A stretch of 22,706 nt of DNA from a virus. The first letter of the stretch is position 1; every line of letters begins with the position of its first letter. This document shows, piece after piece, positions 1 to 5,559 of the stretch. Below the pieces are notes generated by a model. That model had not been told where the DNA came from. It saw nothing but the letters and a program-made list of their open reading frames with translations, and searched no databases. Both the position numbers and the translations under genes were made by a program. The DNA is taken from positions 1-22,706 of the IMG/VR virus record IMGVR_UViG_3300021406_000047, one strand, 5' to 3'.

Positions 1-160
1 TTGGCACCGCTCATGTCGGCATCGCGCATGTTGGCACCGCGCATGTTGGCATCGCGCATGTTGGCATCGCTCATGTCGGCACCGCGCATGTTGGCACCGC
101 GCATGTTGGCACCGCTCATGTTGGCACCGCTCATGTCGGCATAACTCATGTTGGCACCGC
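1..160. repeat. Tandem 15-bp direct repeats encoding pentapeptides
   Basis: Ten full 15-bp units (consensus TTGGCACCGCGCATG on the + strand) and a partial eleventh run without spacers from the window start. Units differ at only a few positions (T/C at 2, C/T at 7, G/T at 11), apart from one more diverged unit near 136-150. Every unit keeps the reading frame of the pentapeptide protein. Near identity at the DNA level, including synonymous positions, suggests recent expansion by slippage or unequal recombination. Confidence 0.93.
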
Positions 161-269
161 TTTTAATTGCTTCCTCAACCGCCTCTTTGAAGGTTGGCTT
201 TTCGGACTCATAGATCACTGCACCACTTAACCAGTTTAGTATTTTGATTGTTGCTTGTACTTTTTTCAT
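1..269 (-). CDS. Pentapeptide-repeat protein, C-terminus cut by window edge
   Basis: The leftward frame opens with ATG at 269, 8 nt after a good AAGGAG Shine-Dalgarno, and stays open to position 1, so the C-terminus lies outside the window. About 38 residues come first (MKKVQATIKILNWLSGAVIY, then a KEAVEEAIKSG segment). They are followed by consecutive pentapeptides of the form A(N/D)M(S/R)(G/D/Y). Such repeats fold as a right-handed quadrilateral beta helix. Family members include gyrase-protecting DNA mimics, but most phage examples have no known role. The repeats use Met at the central position where Leu is usual. It is the last visible gene of a three-gene leftward cluster. The family call is secure; the function is unknown. 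Confidence 0.9.
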   Translation of the reverse strand, partial: MKKVQATIKILNWLSGAVIYESEKPTFKEAVEEAIKSGANMSYADMSGANMSGANMRGANMRGADMSDANMRDANMRGANMRDADMSGA

Positions 270-279
270 GTCTTACTCC

Positions 280-552
280 TTAGTTTAAATCCTTCCTATT
301 AGCGAATATATCAGTATTTGTCCTGACATGCAAGTTATCTACTTCCGAGCCGTAAAGCTTTTTATAGTGCGCAACGTAGCTGGCAGGCGTTGATTTGTTC
401 TTCCAGTTAAGATATACCCCTTTGACTGTAGAGCAGAACCTAAGCTGCTCAGGCGACGGCTCAAGCTCATTATTGAGGACAAGCCAAATCTGCTCCGCTT
501 TCTCTGCTGATATAACTTTTCCTAGTCCATTGTTTAGGATGATGAAAGCCAT
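280..552 (-). CDS. Hypothetical protein, 90 aa
   Basis: A leftward ORF starting at ATG 552, 3 nt after the stop of the preceding 71-aa gene, so it is probably translationally coupled. Its stop (280-282) lies 10 nt before the start of the pentapeptide gene. The product is a soluble-looking mixed alpha/beta protein with no membrane segment. The N-terminal half has a KAEQIWLVLNNELEPSPEQ stretch and the C-terminal half is basic (WKNKS...HYKKLYG). I do not recognise a family. The gene is supported by its position in a tight three-gene leftward operon. Confidence 0.7.
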   Translation of the reverse strand: MAFIILNNGLGKVISAEKAEQIWLVLNNELEPSPEQLRFCSTVKGVYLNWKNKSTPASYVAHYKKLYGSEVDNLHVRTNTDIFANRKDLN

Positions 553-555
553 AGT

Positions 556-771
556 CTACTCTTCAACCTCTGCTTCATTATCAAGCATACTTGAGATAAT
601 CCCAGCTGCATCAGCCCTAGTTAGCTTATTCACGTCTGGTGGTGGTAACTTCCTACGCTTGTATAGTGTAAGTATAAGTGATCGCTGTTTCCACGATGCG
701 CGCTCATTGGCTCTCCTTGGAACATAGATCGGTTTTAGTGGTTTATGATTGAACTCTGGAACTAAAGGCAT
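556..771 (-). CDS. Hypothetical basic protein, 71 aa
   Basis: The first gene of the leftward three-gene cluster. The ATG at 771 is preceded by a purine-rich ribosome-binding region (AGGAAGGAAGG). The protein begins with a proline- and lysine-rich segment, followed by a strongly basic stretch (VPRRANERASWKQRS...YKRRK) and an acidic C-terminal helix ending NEAEVEE. The basic middle could bind nucleic acid, but no motif proves it. No family recognised. Confidence 0.68.
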   Translation of the reverse strand: MPLVPEFNHKPLKPIYVPRRANERASWKQRSLILTLYKRRKLPPPDVNKLTRADAAGIISSMLDNEAEVEE

Positions 772-898
772 AGGGCCTTCCTTCCTACTACTTAGGGTTG
801 ATGAGATTATCTACAAGCCGGTATCCTACAGTAACAATTAGTGGACTAATTCCCCGTTTACAGTGCGCTTCTGCTTCCAATTACTGTGGCTGGTGCCG

Positions 899-974
899 TA
901 TATATAAGCTTTGTAAGAATCGGGTGAATTACTCATTTAGACAGGGCACCCGCTAACCTGAAAGCTTATATATA
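899..974. repeat. 14-bp perfect inverted repeat
   Basis: TATATATAAGCTTT at 899-912 is exactly complementary to AAAGCTTATATATA at 961-974, with 48 nt between. A second pair, GGTGCC (892-897) and GGCACC (945-950), interleaves with it, so the two stems cannot both form as a simple hairpin. Possible roles are a protein-binding site, an alternating RNA structure, or part of a small RNA ending at the 1032-1052 terminator. Confidence 0.8.
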
Positions 975-983
975 TTGTTTCGC

Positions 984-1012
984 TTGTAAATGTATGTGCC
1001 AGTGTCTATAAT
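984..1012 (+). promoter_or_regulatory. Sigma70-type promoter (TTGTAA, 17 nt, TATAAT)
   Basis: A -35 box TTGTAA at 984-989 and a perfect -10 box TATAAT at 1007-1012 are separated by 17 nt. The predicted start is near 1019. The transcript would meet the 1032-1052 terminator hairpin within about 15 nt, so the promoter is either attenuated or read through under some condition. Confidence 0.65.
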
Positions 1013-1031
1013 TAAGAGCGAGTAAGACCAG

Positions 1032-1052
1032 CACCCCGCAAGGGGTGTTTTT
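1032..1052 (+). terminator. Intrinsic terminator or attenuator
   Basis: A perfect 6-bp stem CACCCC/GGGGTG with a GCAA tetraloop (1032-1047) is followed directly by five T residues. It lies just downstream of the 984-1012 promoter and upstream of the RHH operon. It could end a small RNA or control read-through into the operon. Confidence 0.8.
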
Positions 1053-1148
1053 CTATACTGTCACTGACGACATATTTGTTCTTGAGTAAGACCAAATAGT
1101 CTCTCTAAGTTAAGCACTAGCCGTGTTAGAAAGCAATGTATATCATCT

Positions 1149-1157
1149 TTCATGACA
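1149..1157. promoter_or_regulatory. Putative RHH operator half-site 1 (TTCATGACA)
   Basis: The sequence TCATGACA lies just upstream of the -10 element of the RHH gene and matches the palindromic site inside the 2259-2287 promoter. A partner TCATGATA lies on the other side of the -10 box (1174-1181). The arrangement suggests autoregulation. No binding data are available. Confidence 0.4.
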
Positions 1158-1159
1158 GG

Positions 1160-1168
1160 TGGTACAAT
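1160..1168 (+). promoter_or_regulatory. Extended -10 promoter TGgTACAAT, probable leaderless start
   Basis: TG at 1160-1161, one base, then TACAAT at 1163-1168 forms an extended -10 box. No good -35 box is seen. The ATG of the RHH gene begins 8 nt after the box, close to where transcription should start, and there is no convincing ribosome-binding site, so the mRNA is probably leaderless or nearly so. The same arrangement occurs before the HNH gene at 14937. Confidence 0.55.
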
Positions 1169-1172
1169 AGAA

Positions 1173-1181
1173 GTCATGATA
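1173..1181. promoter_or_regulatory. Putative RHH operator half-site 2 (GTCATGATA)
   Basis: The site overlaps the start codon of the RHH gene and flanks the -10 box together with TTCATGACA at 1149-1157. Bound protein here would cover both promoter and start codon. Confidence 0.4.
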
Positions 1182-1316
1182 GAACCCAAACCCCGAATCA
1201 AACTAGAAGTACGACTAAAAGCAGAGGAAAAAGCTCACTTGTGGGCTGTAGCTAAGAAGCGCGGTGTTAAGGTGTCGCAGTTAGTTAGAGACCTTATTGC
1301 GGGTGTGGATAAGTAA
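1176..1316 (+). CDS. Ribbon-helix-helix (Arc/MetJ-type) transcriptional regulator, 46 aa
   Basis: A 46-residue ORF (MIEPKPRIKLEVRLKAEEKA at the N-terminus). RIKLEVRL (about residues 7-14) has the alternating pattern of the DNA-contacting beta strand. Helix A covers roughly 16-30, then a KRGVKV turn, and helix B 33-44 has the SQLVRDLI pattern. These proteins work as dimers whose paired strands insert into the major groove. The stop is 2 nt before the YopX-like gene, so they share an operon. Near-palindromic TCATGAYA motifs around its own promoter and inside the 2259-2287 promoter are candidate operators. An antitoxin role is less likely because no toxin-sized partner follows. Confidence 0.8.
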   Translation: MIEPKPRIKLEVRLKAEEKAHLWAVAKKRGVKVSQLVRDLIAGVDK

Positions 1317-1318
1317 TA

Positions 1319-1702
1319 ATGCGTGAACTGAAATTCAGAGCGTGGGCGCTGCGCCGTGATAACACGATGGGCTGGATATATTCTGAAGACGAGTCTAACC
1401 TTAGTCAGTACTTTGATTGGACTGAGGATTTTGAGCAAGAGCACTATACCAGCCGAAAAGATAAAAAAGGCAAAAAAATATACGAAGGCGATCTAGTACG
1501 TTGGGATGACGCTACTTGGCAGATAGTATTTGATGGAGCGCAAGGTTGGATGTTGCAAGCTATCCACTCCGATAACTACGATCCCAATGATATGCCTAAC
1601 TTGTATATGCAATCAGTAATAGATAATCCTATTTTTACTAGAGTTGAAATCATCGGCAACACCCATGAGCATGGTTATCTCTTGGAGAAAGCCAATTCCT
1701 AA
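1319..1702 (+). CDS. YopX-like phage protein, 127 aa
   Basis: It begins MRELKFRAWALRRDNTMGWI and contains KDKKGKKIYEGDLVRW (around residues 50-65), both hallmarks of the YopX family, and ends with a typical EIIGNTHEH segment. YopX proteins are common in phages and prophages; their molecular function is not established. Length fits the family (about 120-140 aa). It follows the RHH gene by 2 nt, and its last 38 nt overlap the most likely start of the HNH gene in another frame. Confidence 0.9.
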   Translation: MRELKFRAWALRRDNTMGWIYSEDESNLSQYFDWTEDFEQEHYTSRKDKKGKKIYEGDLVRWDDATWQIVFDGAQGWMLQAIHSDNYDPNDMPNLYMQSVIDNPIFTRVEIIGNTHEHGYLLEKANS

Positions 1703-2249
1703 AGGAGTCAAAGGTTTCCAGATTGGACATGAGACTAGCTTAGAGACACGCTGCAAAATCGCCGACGCACTCCGTAATCAGGTCAGTTTTAATTGCGATA
1801 ACTGTGGAGCCACAAGCAGTGATAAGCCTAGCTCCTACACCCGTAAGAAGCACCATTTCTGTTCCACGGCATGCTACTCACAGTTCAGAGCTACGAAGAT
1901 GGAACCGCACGAGCAAAATAGCTGGCGCGGTGGCGTGACACGATATGAGGCGCACAAGCGTTGGGTAGCTAAGAATCCTAAACGCATGGCACATCTCAAG
2001 GCCAGACGCTATGCACGCGAGCGCGGAGCGGAAGGGAACCACACTTTAGAAGAATGGGAAGAACTCAAGGCACGTCTAAACAACTTATGTGCAAACTGTG
2101 GCGAAGCCAAACCCCTGACTAAAGATCACATCATGCCATTGTCGGAAGGCGGAAGCGACTACATATCGAACATCCAGCCACTATGCCGAAACTGCAATAG
2201 TCGTAAGTGGAAATTCATCCATGATAATCCGGAATTACTAAAACCATAA
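1665..2249 (+). CDS. HNH endonuclease with N-terminal zinc finger
   Basis: The C-terminal part has CANCG, then DHIMPLSEGG, then NIQPLCRNCNSRK, the complete Cys4 HNH nuclease pattern with the DH pair for metal and water activation. An extra CDNCG...HFCSTAC zinc finger lies near residues 44-70. A short segment with FQIGHETSLETRCKIADALR before it resembles NUMOD3-type DNA-binding modules of homing endonucleases. The start is uncertain: ATG 1665 or 1671 lies inside the end of the YopX gene, and an AAAGGAG motif at 1701-1707 lies downstream of both. Likely a selfish or packaging-linked nuclease; free-standing HNH genes in phages take either role. Confidence 0.87.
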   Translation: MSMVISWRKPIPKGVKGFQIGHETSLETRCKIADALRNQVSFNCDNCGATSSDKPSSYTRKKHHFCSTACYSQFRATKMEPHEQNSWRGGVTRYEAHKRWVAKNPKRMAHLKARRYARERGAEGNHTLEEWEELKARLNNLCANCGEAKPLTKDHIMPLSEGGSDYISNIQPLCRNCNSRKWKFIHDNPELLKP

Positions 2250-2258
2250 ATAAAAGTC

Positions 2259-2287
2259 TTGACACTGTCATGACAATAGCCTAAACT
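2259..2287 (+). promoter_or_regulatory. Strong sigma70-type promoter with embedded operator
   Basis: Consensus -35 TTGACA (2259-2264), a 17-nt spacer and -10 TAAACT (2282-2287) predict a start near 2294. The perfect palindrome TGTCATGACA (2266-2275) sits in the spacer, the classical place for repression by steric exclusion. It matches the TCATGAYA sites around the RHH promoter. It would drive the structured RNA and probably the early operon beyond. Confidence 0.78.
2266..2275. promoter_or_regulatory. Palindromic operator candidate TGTCATGACA
   Basis: A perfect 10-bp palindrome between the -35 and -10 boxes of the promoter at 2259-2287. It shares TCATGACA with 1150-1157 and TCATGA with 1174-1179. 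The nearby RHH protein is the obvious candidate ligand, by inference. Confidence 0.5.
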
Positions 2288-2293
2288 AAGACC

Positions 2294-2898
2294 AGAATCG
2301 TTTATGGGCAATAGCTCGGACAACGGCTCGAAACTTAACAATTCGGCACTTCAGAAAACTAACGTAGAGCGCAGCAGCCCCGTCATCGCGGTGCCCACCC
2401 CCTCGGTGGCGGGATTCATGCGCTCTATACAAGTGGGTTGTACTTAGGTCTAGCTGCAATTATGACTAGGCGGCAATAATCCTTGCAAGTGAGCATACCT
2501 AGCGCTAGGCCTATGCTCAGCCCACTTACGATTGAGTGACTAAATCTAATAACAAGTTGACTCGAGGTAGATAGGATATAGGAAGCGACGCTTAGTTAGC
2601 TACGTACTTATGAAGACTATTCAGTGAAGGCAATAAACTGTTGCTGATGCACCCTTTCTTGTTATTAGAACCTTAGCTGCCAGTAGATCACAGAGAATAT
2701 ACTGCGATGATTGTATTCTGTGGAATCTCATGCAATGAGAGTTTGCTTGTACAGGTAAACAAAGTCGCATCTCACCATAATGAGTCTGCTTACTGGCAGC
2801 TAAGGTCACTCAATCATTAACTCAACTAGCGGTTCCCGCCAACGGGCGAGCCAATCTGCAGTACTAGGCTGGTTGGCGGAGATTGCTAGTTGAGTTAA
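2294..2898 (+). ncRNA. Large structured RNA candidate (about 600 nt)
   Basis: This stretch has no convincing ORF but many perfect, mutually compatible helices: 2365-2373/2419-2427 (9 bp, enclosing CCCG/CGGG and CCACC/GGTGG stems); 2431-2437/2521-2527 (7 bp); 2490-2497/2512-2519 (8 bp, capped by CCTA/TAGG); 2530-2540/2805-2815 (11 bp), which closes a multibranch domain holding 2546-2556/2658-2668 (11 bp) and 2671-2685/2791-2805 (15 bp); inner hairpins 2689-2694/2717-2722 and 2726-2731/2735-2740; and a final 2817-2830/2885-2898 (14 bp) stem with further pairing inside. It follows a strong promoter directly. Size, phage context and multi-domain folding recall the ornate RNAs ROOL and GOLLD, but I cannot assign it to either. 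The last stem abuts the ribosome-binding site of the next gene, so it may also be a very long 5' leader. No terminator is seen at its 3' end. Confidence 0.75.
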
Positions 2899-2908
2899 AG
2901 GAGACAGA

Positions 2909-3019
2909 ATGACAGATGATTTTATAGACCAAGAAGACTACGACCGCCAGGAAGCGGCCTACGATAACTACATAGACAACCAGATTGAACGCCAGCTCGA
3001 AGAACAAGCCGGGCTTTAA
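2909..3019 (+). CDS. Acidic micro-protein, 36 aa
   Basis: ATG 2909 is preceded by AAAGGAG with ideal spacing. The peptide MTDDFIDQEDYDRQEAAYDN and its continuation are rich in Asp, Glu, Tyr and Gln and probably form a single helix. It is the first coding unit after the structured RNA, and the 14-bp stem ending at 2898 runs into its ribosome-binding site. No family assigned. Confidence 0.7.
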   Translation: MTDDFIDQEDYDRQEAAYDNYIDNQIERQLEEQAGL

Positions 3020-3049
3020 TCACTACAAAAACCAAAAAAGGAAAAACAA

Positions 3050-3178
3050 ATGCGAGTAGTACAAATACGTGAGAAACAGCCACCGGCTGAACCCTCACTT
3101 TTCAGAGAGACAATATCATTTTTCGCAGCCGCCGGATTGCTTGTAGCTTGCTACATAGTGTTCGCGGTTGCTTTCTAA
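3050..3178 (+). CDS. Single-pass membrane micro-protein, 42 aa
   Basis: The start at 3050 follows an AAAAGGAAAAACAA leader. The first 20 residues are charged and proline-containing; residues about 22-42 form one hydrophobic segment (TISFFAAAGLLVACYIVFAV), so the topology is probably N-in with the C-terminus at the membrane. It lies 14 nt before the RecT gene. Function unknown. Confidence 0.65.
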   Translation: MRVVQIREKQPPAEPSLFRETISFFAAAGLLVACYIVFAVAF

Positions 3179-3192
3179 ATACAGGAGAGACT

Positions 3193-3918
3193 ATGGAAGA
3201 CACAGCAAAGGAATTTCCCGAAGAAGCAAGAGAGTACGCTGAAGCAAAGAGCCTAGAAGTGCAACAGCCAGTCGCAAAGCCTTTTACAATTCGCGACACG
3301 GACGCTACTAGCTTTCTTGACCCGAATTTGTACATACAGCTCAAGGCATTAGCACGAGATTTTATCAAATCACGCGCTATACCCGCTGTATGGGAAACTT
3401 CCGAGCAGGTGCTTGTAGGACTGCAAACGGGTGCTGAAATGGGTATGAAGCCTATGGAAGCAATGAACTCGCTTTATCCCGTGAATGGTGCAATAAACGT
3501 GTGGGGTAAGGCTACGACCCGACGGCTTAAAGAGCATGGTTGGAAAATCGAATACTCTAACGAGAGTCAGGAATCCTGCACCGCTACTGTCAGTAAAGGC
3601 AACGAATCATACACTGAAACGTATACCTTTAAGGAAGCTCAGGAATCAGGTTACACAACGCAGTTCAATAAATTCACCAAAGTCACTGAATTAAAAGTCG
3701 GCTGGAAGCCTGGAATGAACCGTAAAAAGAAATTACGCTACGGTGTCCTTTCTCTGATAATTTCAACCGAGATACCAGAAGTATTAGGGTCAGCTATGGG
3801 AATTGTGGAAGTATCAGATGACTACGATCTGGGAACAAACAAAGACCCTGCCGTACTCGACGCAGGTGACAAAGTAAAACAAATCGCGGGAGCTTACAAA
3901 AATGCTAGCCAAGATTAG
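3193..3918 (+). CDS. recT: RecT-family single-strand annealing protein, 241 aa
   Basis: The start at ATG 3193 is chosen over upstream ATGs because AGGAGAG lies 5 nt before it. LVGLQTGAEMGMKPMEAMNS (about residues 75-94) and VNGAINVWGKA (97-107) match the conserved core of RecT annealases, which coat single strands made by the partner exonuclease and anneal them to homologous DNA. A basic NRKKKLRYG segment near residue 178 probably contacts DNA. Its 3' end overlaps the exonuclease gene by 17 nt, the usual annealase-nuclease pairing. Used for phage recombination and possibly concatemer formation. Confidence 0.9.
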   Translation: MEDTAKEFPEEAREYAEAKSLEVQQPVAKPFTIRDTDATSFLDPNLYIQLKALARDFIKSRAIPAVWETSEQVLVGLQTGAEMGMKPMEAMNSLYPVNGAINVWGKATTRRLKEHGWKIEYSNESQESCTATVSKGNESYTETYTFKEAQESGYTTQFNKFTKVTELKVGWKPGMNRKKKLRYGVLSLIISTEIPEVLGSAMGIVEVSDDYDLGTNKDPAVLDAGDKVKQIAGAYKNASQD

Positions 3919-4537
3919 TGAACACGAACAAGGTACGCCCGAGTGGAAAAAAGACCGTATAGGCTACGCCACCGCAAGTAACGTCGCGCTTATCATGGCG
4001 AAAGGGGCAGGCGCTACGCGCACAAACTACATGGTCAAGATGATGTGCGAAATGCTATCAGGCGAGCCGGCAGTAGGCTTCAAGTCAAAGTATATGCAGG
4101 CTGGCAACGACAATGAGCCGATTGCACGCGAGATTTACCAGGAAATTACGGGTAGAGAGGTTGTGCAGCGAGGCTTTGCCTACATCGAAGCCGAGAAGCT
4201 TGGCGCGTCTGTGGATGGTGACGTTGAAGCAGACGGCTTGCTAGAGATTAAAAACGTCATCCCTGCTGAGCAAGTGCGGCTACTCACCACTGGCAAGATC
4301 AAGGACGCCTACATAAAACAAATGCAAACGCAAATGTACGTCCGTGAGAAAGCGTGGTGTGACTTCACTAGCGTCAGCTTAGGCGATGAAGAAAATGGCG
4401 AGCTGCCCGACAAATATAAAGTTAAGATCATTCGAGTAATGCGCGATGACTCCATGATACAAACTATCAGGCACGAGGTGGCCTTTTTCCACCACGATTT
4501 ACAAGAAATGATTAAGAAGTTAGAGGGAGTAAAGTAG
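3902..4537 (+). CDS. YqaJ/lambda-Exo-like 5'-3' exonuclease, 211 aa
   Basis: The protein opens with the family signature QGTPEWKKDRIGYATASN (about 10-27), followed by AGNDNEPIAREIYQEITG. The catalytic region GASVDGDVEADGLLEIKNV supplies D105 and the ExK pair E115/K117 that bind metal in PD-(D/E)XK nucleases, and IKQMQTQMYV matches the conserved Gln motif. The enzyme resects double-strand ends to give 3' tails for the RecT protein encoded just upstream. The start codon lies inside recT, and the stop overlaps the next GTG start by 1 nt. Confidence 0.92.
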   Translation: MLAKISEHEQGTPEWKKDRIGYATASNVALIMAKGAGATRTNYMVKMMCEMLSGEPAVGFKSKYMQAGNDNEPIAREIYQEITGREVVQRGFAYIEAEKLGASVDGDVEADGLLEIKNVIPAEQVRLLTTGKIKDAYIKQMQTQMYVREKAWCDFTSVSLGDEENGELPDKYKVKIIRVMRDDSMIQTIRHEVAFFHHDLQEMIKKLEGVK

Positions 4538-5559
4538 TGTCAGACAATCAACTACAGGTAATTTTAGCAGAGCAGAATGTCCCTAAAGAGAATGCACAGT
4601 TATTGCTTACGGCTTTCGGTGCGCCATTTGAAGAGGCTGGAAAAATCCTAGCCGAATACCAGACCATTGTTGTTACTGAAGAAGACCAATTTGATTTAAT
4701 GGCTGAGGCTCGTAACAAGCGCCTATCACTCAAAAACATTCGTGTTGACGTAGAGAAAAAGCGCAAAGAACTGAAAGAGGACAGTCTGCGTACTGGTCGG
4801 GCTATCGACAGCGTCGCTAAGTTTGTTAAAGAGATCATTGAGCCAGCTGAGAAATATCTGGAAACGCAAGAGAAGTTTGCAGAGATACGCCAAGCTGAGC
4901 GTGCTGCAAAGGTAAAAGCCGAGCGCATTGAAAAGCTTATGCAGTACACTAGCGACCTTTCGCTGTACAACATGGATGCAATCACCGACGAGCAGTTTAA
5001 TACCTTACTGGAATCTCTTGAGTATCAACACGAGATCGAGCTTGCTGAGCAAAAGCGTATCGAAGACGAGTATATTGCAAAAGAGAAAGCCGAAGCTGAA
5101 GAGCAAGAGCGTGTCCGTGCTGAAAATGCCAAACTCAAAAAGGAAGCTGAAGAGCGCGAGAAAAAAGCCGCGCAAGAGAAAGCCGCAGCCGATAAATTAC
5201 TTGCAGAAGAACGTGCGAAGGCAGAGGCCGCACAAAAAGCCAAAGACGAAGAGCTACGTGTCGAACGTGAGAAAGCTGCTCAGATCGAGCGCGAGCGCGC
5301 CGCAGAACGTGAGGCCGCAGAACGTGAGCGAGCACAGCGTGAAGCTGAAGAAGCCAGAGCAAAAGCCGCTGAAGAGGAAAAACAGCGCCAAGCATTGCTA
5401 GCACCGGACAAAGAGAAACTACTCGCTCTAGCTGTCCTTATTGACCAGATCGAGCTACCGGCACTCTCTAGCAAATCAGCACAAGAGGTACTAAATCGGA
5501 CCGAGGAATTTCTAGGCAAAGTCTCAACTTACATTCGAGGCAATGTAAAAGGTCTGTAA
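4537..5559 (+). CDS. Long coiled-coil protein in the recombination operon, 340 aa
   Basis: GTG start at 4537 with AGAGGGAG just upstream; it overlaps the exonuclease stop by 1 nt and the next gene by 1 nt. Residues 1-165 are a helical domain (including LSLKNIRVDVEKKRKEL). Residues about 165-290 are an almost unbroken charged helix of Glu, Lys, Arg and Ala, a long single helix or coiled coil. The last 50 residues form a small hydrophobic domain (LALAVLIDQIELPAL). Similar coiled-coil proteins sit beside RecT/exonuclease pairs in many phages and are often mislabelled TolA-like or DUF1351. A structural or scaffolding role in the recombination complex is a guess. The low-complexity helix creates several shadow ORFs on both strands. 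Confidence 0.8.
   Translation: MSDNQLQVILAEQNVPKENAQLLLTAFGAPFEEAGKILAEYQTIVVTEEDQFDLMAEARNKRLSLKNIRVDVEKKRKELKEDSLRTGRAIDSVAKFVKEIIEPAEKYLETQEKFAEIRQAERAAKVKAERIEKLMQYTSDLSLYNMDAITDEQFNTLLESLEYQHEIELAEQKRIEDEYIAKEKAEAEEQERVRAENAKLKKEAEEREKKAAQEKAAADKLLAEERAKAEAAQKAKDEELRVEREKAAQIERERAAEREAAERERAQREAEEARAKAAEEEKQRQALLAPDKEKLLALAVLIDQIELPALSSKSAQEVLNRTEEFLGKVSTYIRGNVKGL

Larger units (their letters stand above)
772..1175. other. Gene-free divergent control region
   Basis: About 400 nt separate the leftward cluster from the rightward RHH operon, and no plausible ORF is present on either strand. It holds a perfect inverted repeat (899-912 with 961-974), a 6-bp hairpin AATTAG/CTAATT at 836-851 enclosed by ACAGTAA (828-834) and TTACTGT (881-887), a promoter at 984-1012 and an intrinsic terminator at 1032-1052. 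The 11-mer GAGTAAGACCA occurs at 1020 and again at 1084. A weaker promoter-like pair (TTGATG, 18 nt, TATCCT) lies near 799-827. These would allow a short RNA of roughly 220 nt ending at the terminator, but that is inference. Confidence 0.6.

Noticed and set aside
1-160. Possible CRISPR array
   Set aside because: The 15-bp units are contiguous with no spacers and keep an open frame encoding pentapeptide repeats.
892-950. tRNA or tmRNA gene
   Set aside because: The GGTGCC/GGCACC ends suggest an acceptor stem, but there is no T-loop, anticodon arm or CCA end, and the inner inverted repeat interleaves with it.
1176-1702. Toxin-antitoxin pair (RHH antitoxin with the next gene)
   Set aside because: The partner is a YopX-like protein with clear family motifs rather than a toxin; autoregulatory phage repressor is the simpler reading.
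2304-2447. 47-codon ORF at the start of the structured region
   Set aside because: It has no ribosome-binding site, low-complexity composition, and the region is better explained by the stable 9-bp stem 2365-2373/2419-2427 and its inner stems.
2621-2809. Leftward 62-codon ORF over the structured RNA
   Set aside because: It runs through the arms of the 15-bp inverted repeat and has no ribosome-binding site or protein-like pattern; a by-product of the palindromic sequence.
2294-2898. Direct assignment as ROOL or GOLLD RNA
   Set aside because: Size and phage setting fit, but I cannot match a consensus sequence or structure without a covariance-model search.
4548-5519. Several ORFs on both strands inside the coiled-coil gene
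   Set aside because: They are shadows of the Glu/Lys/Arg/Ala-rich codon pattern and lack ribosome-binding sites.
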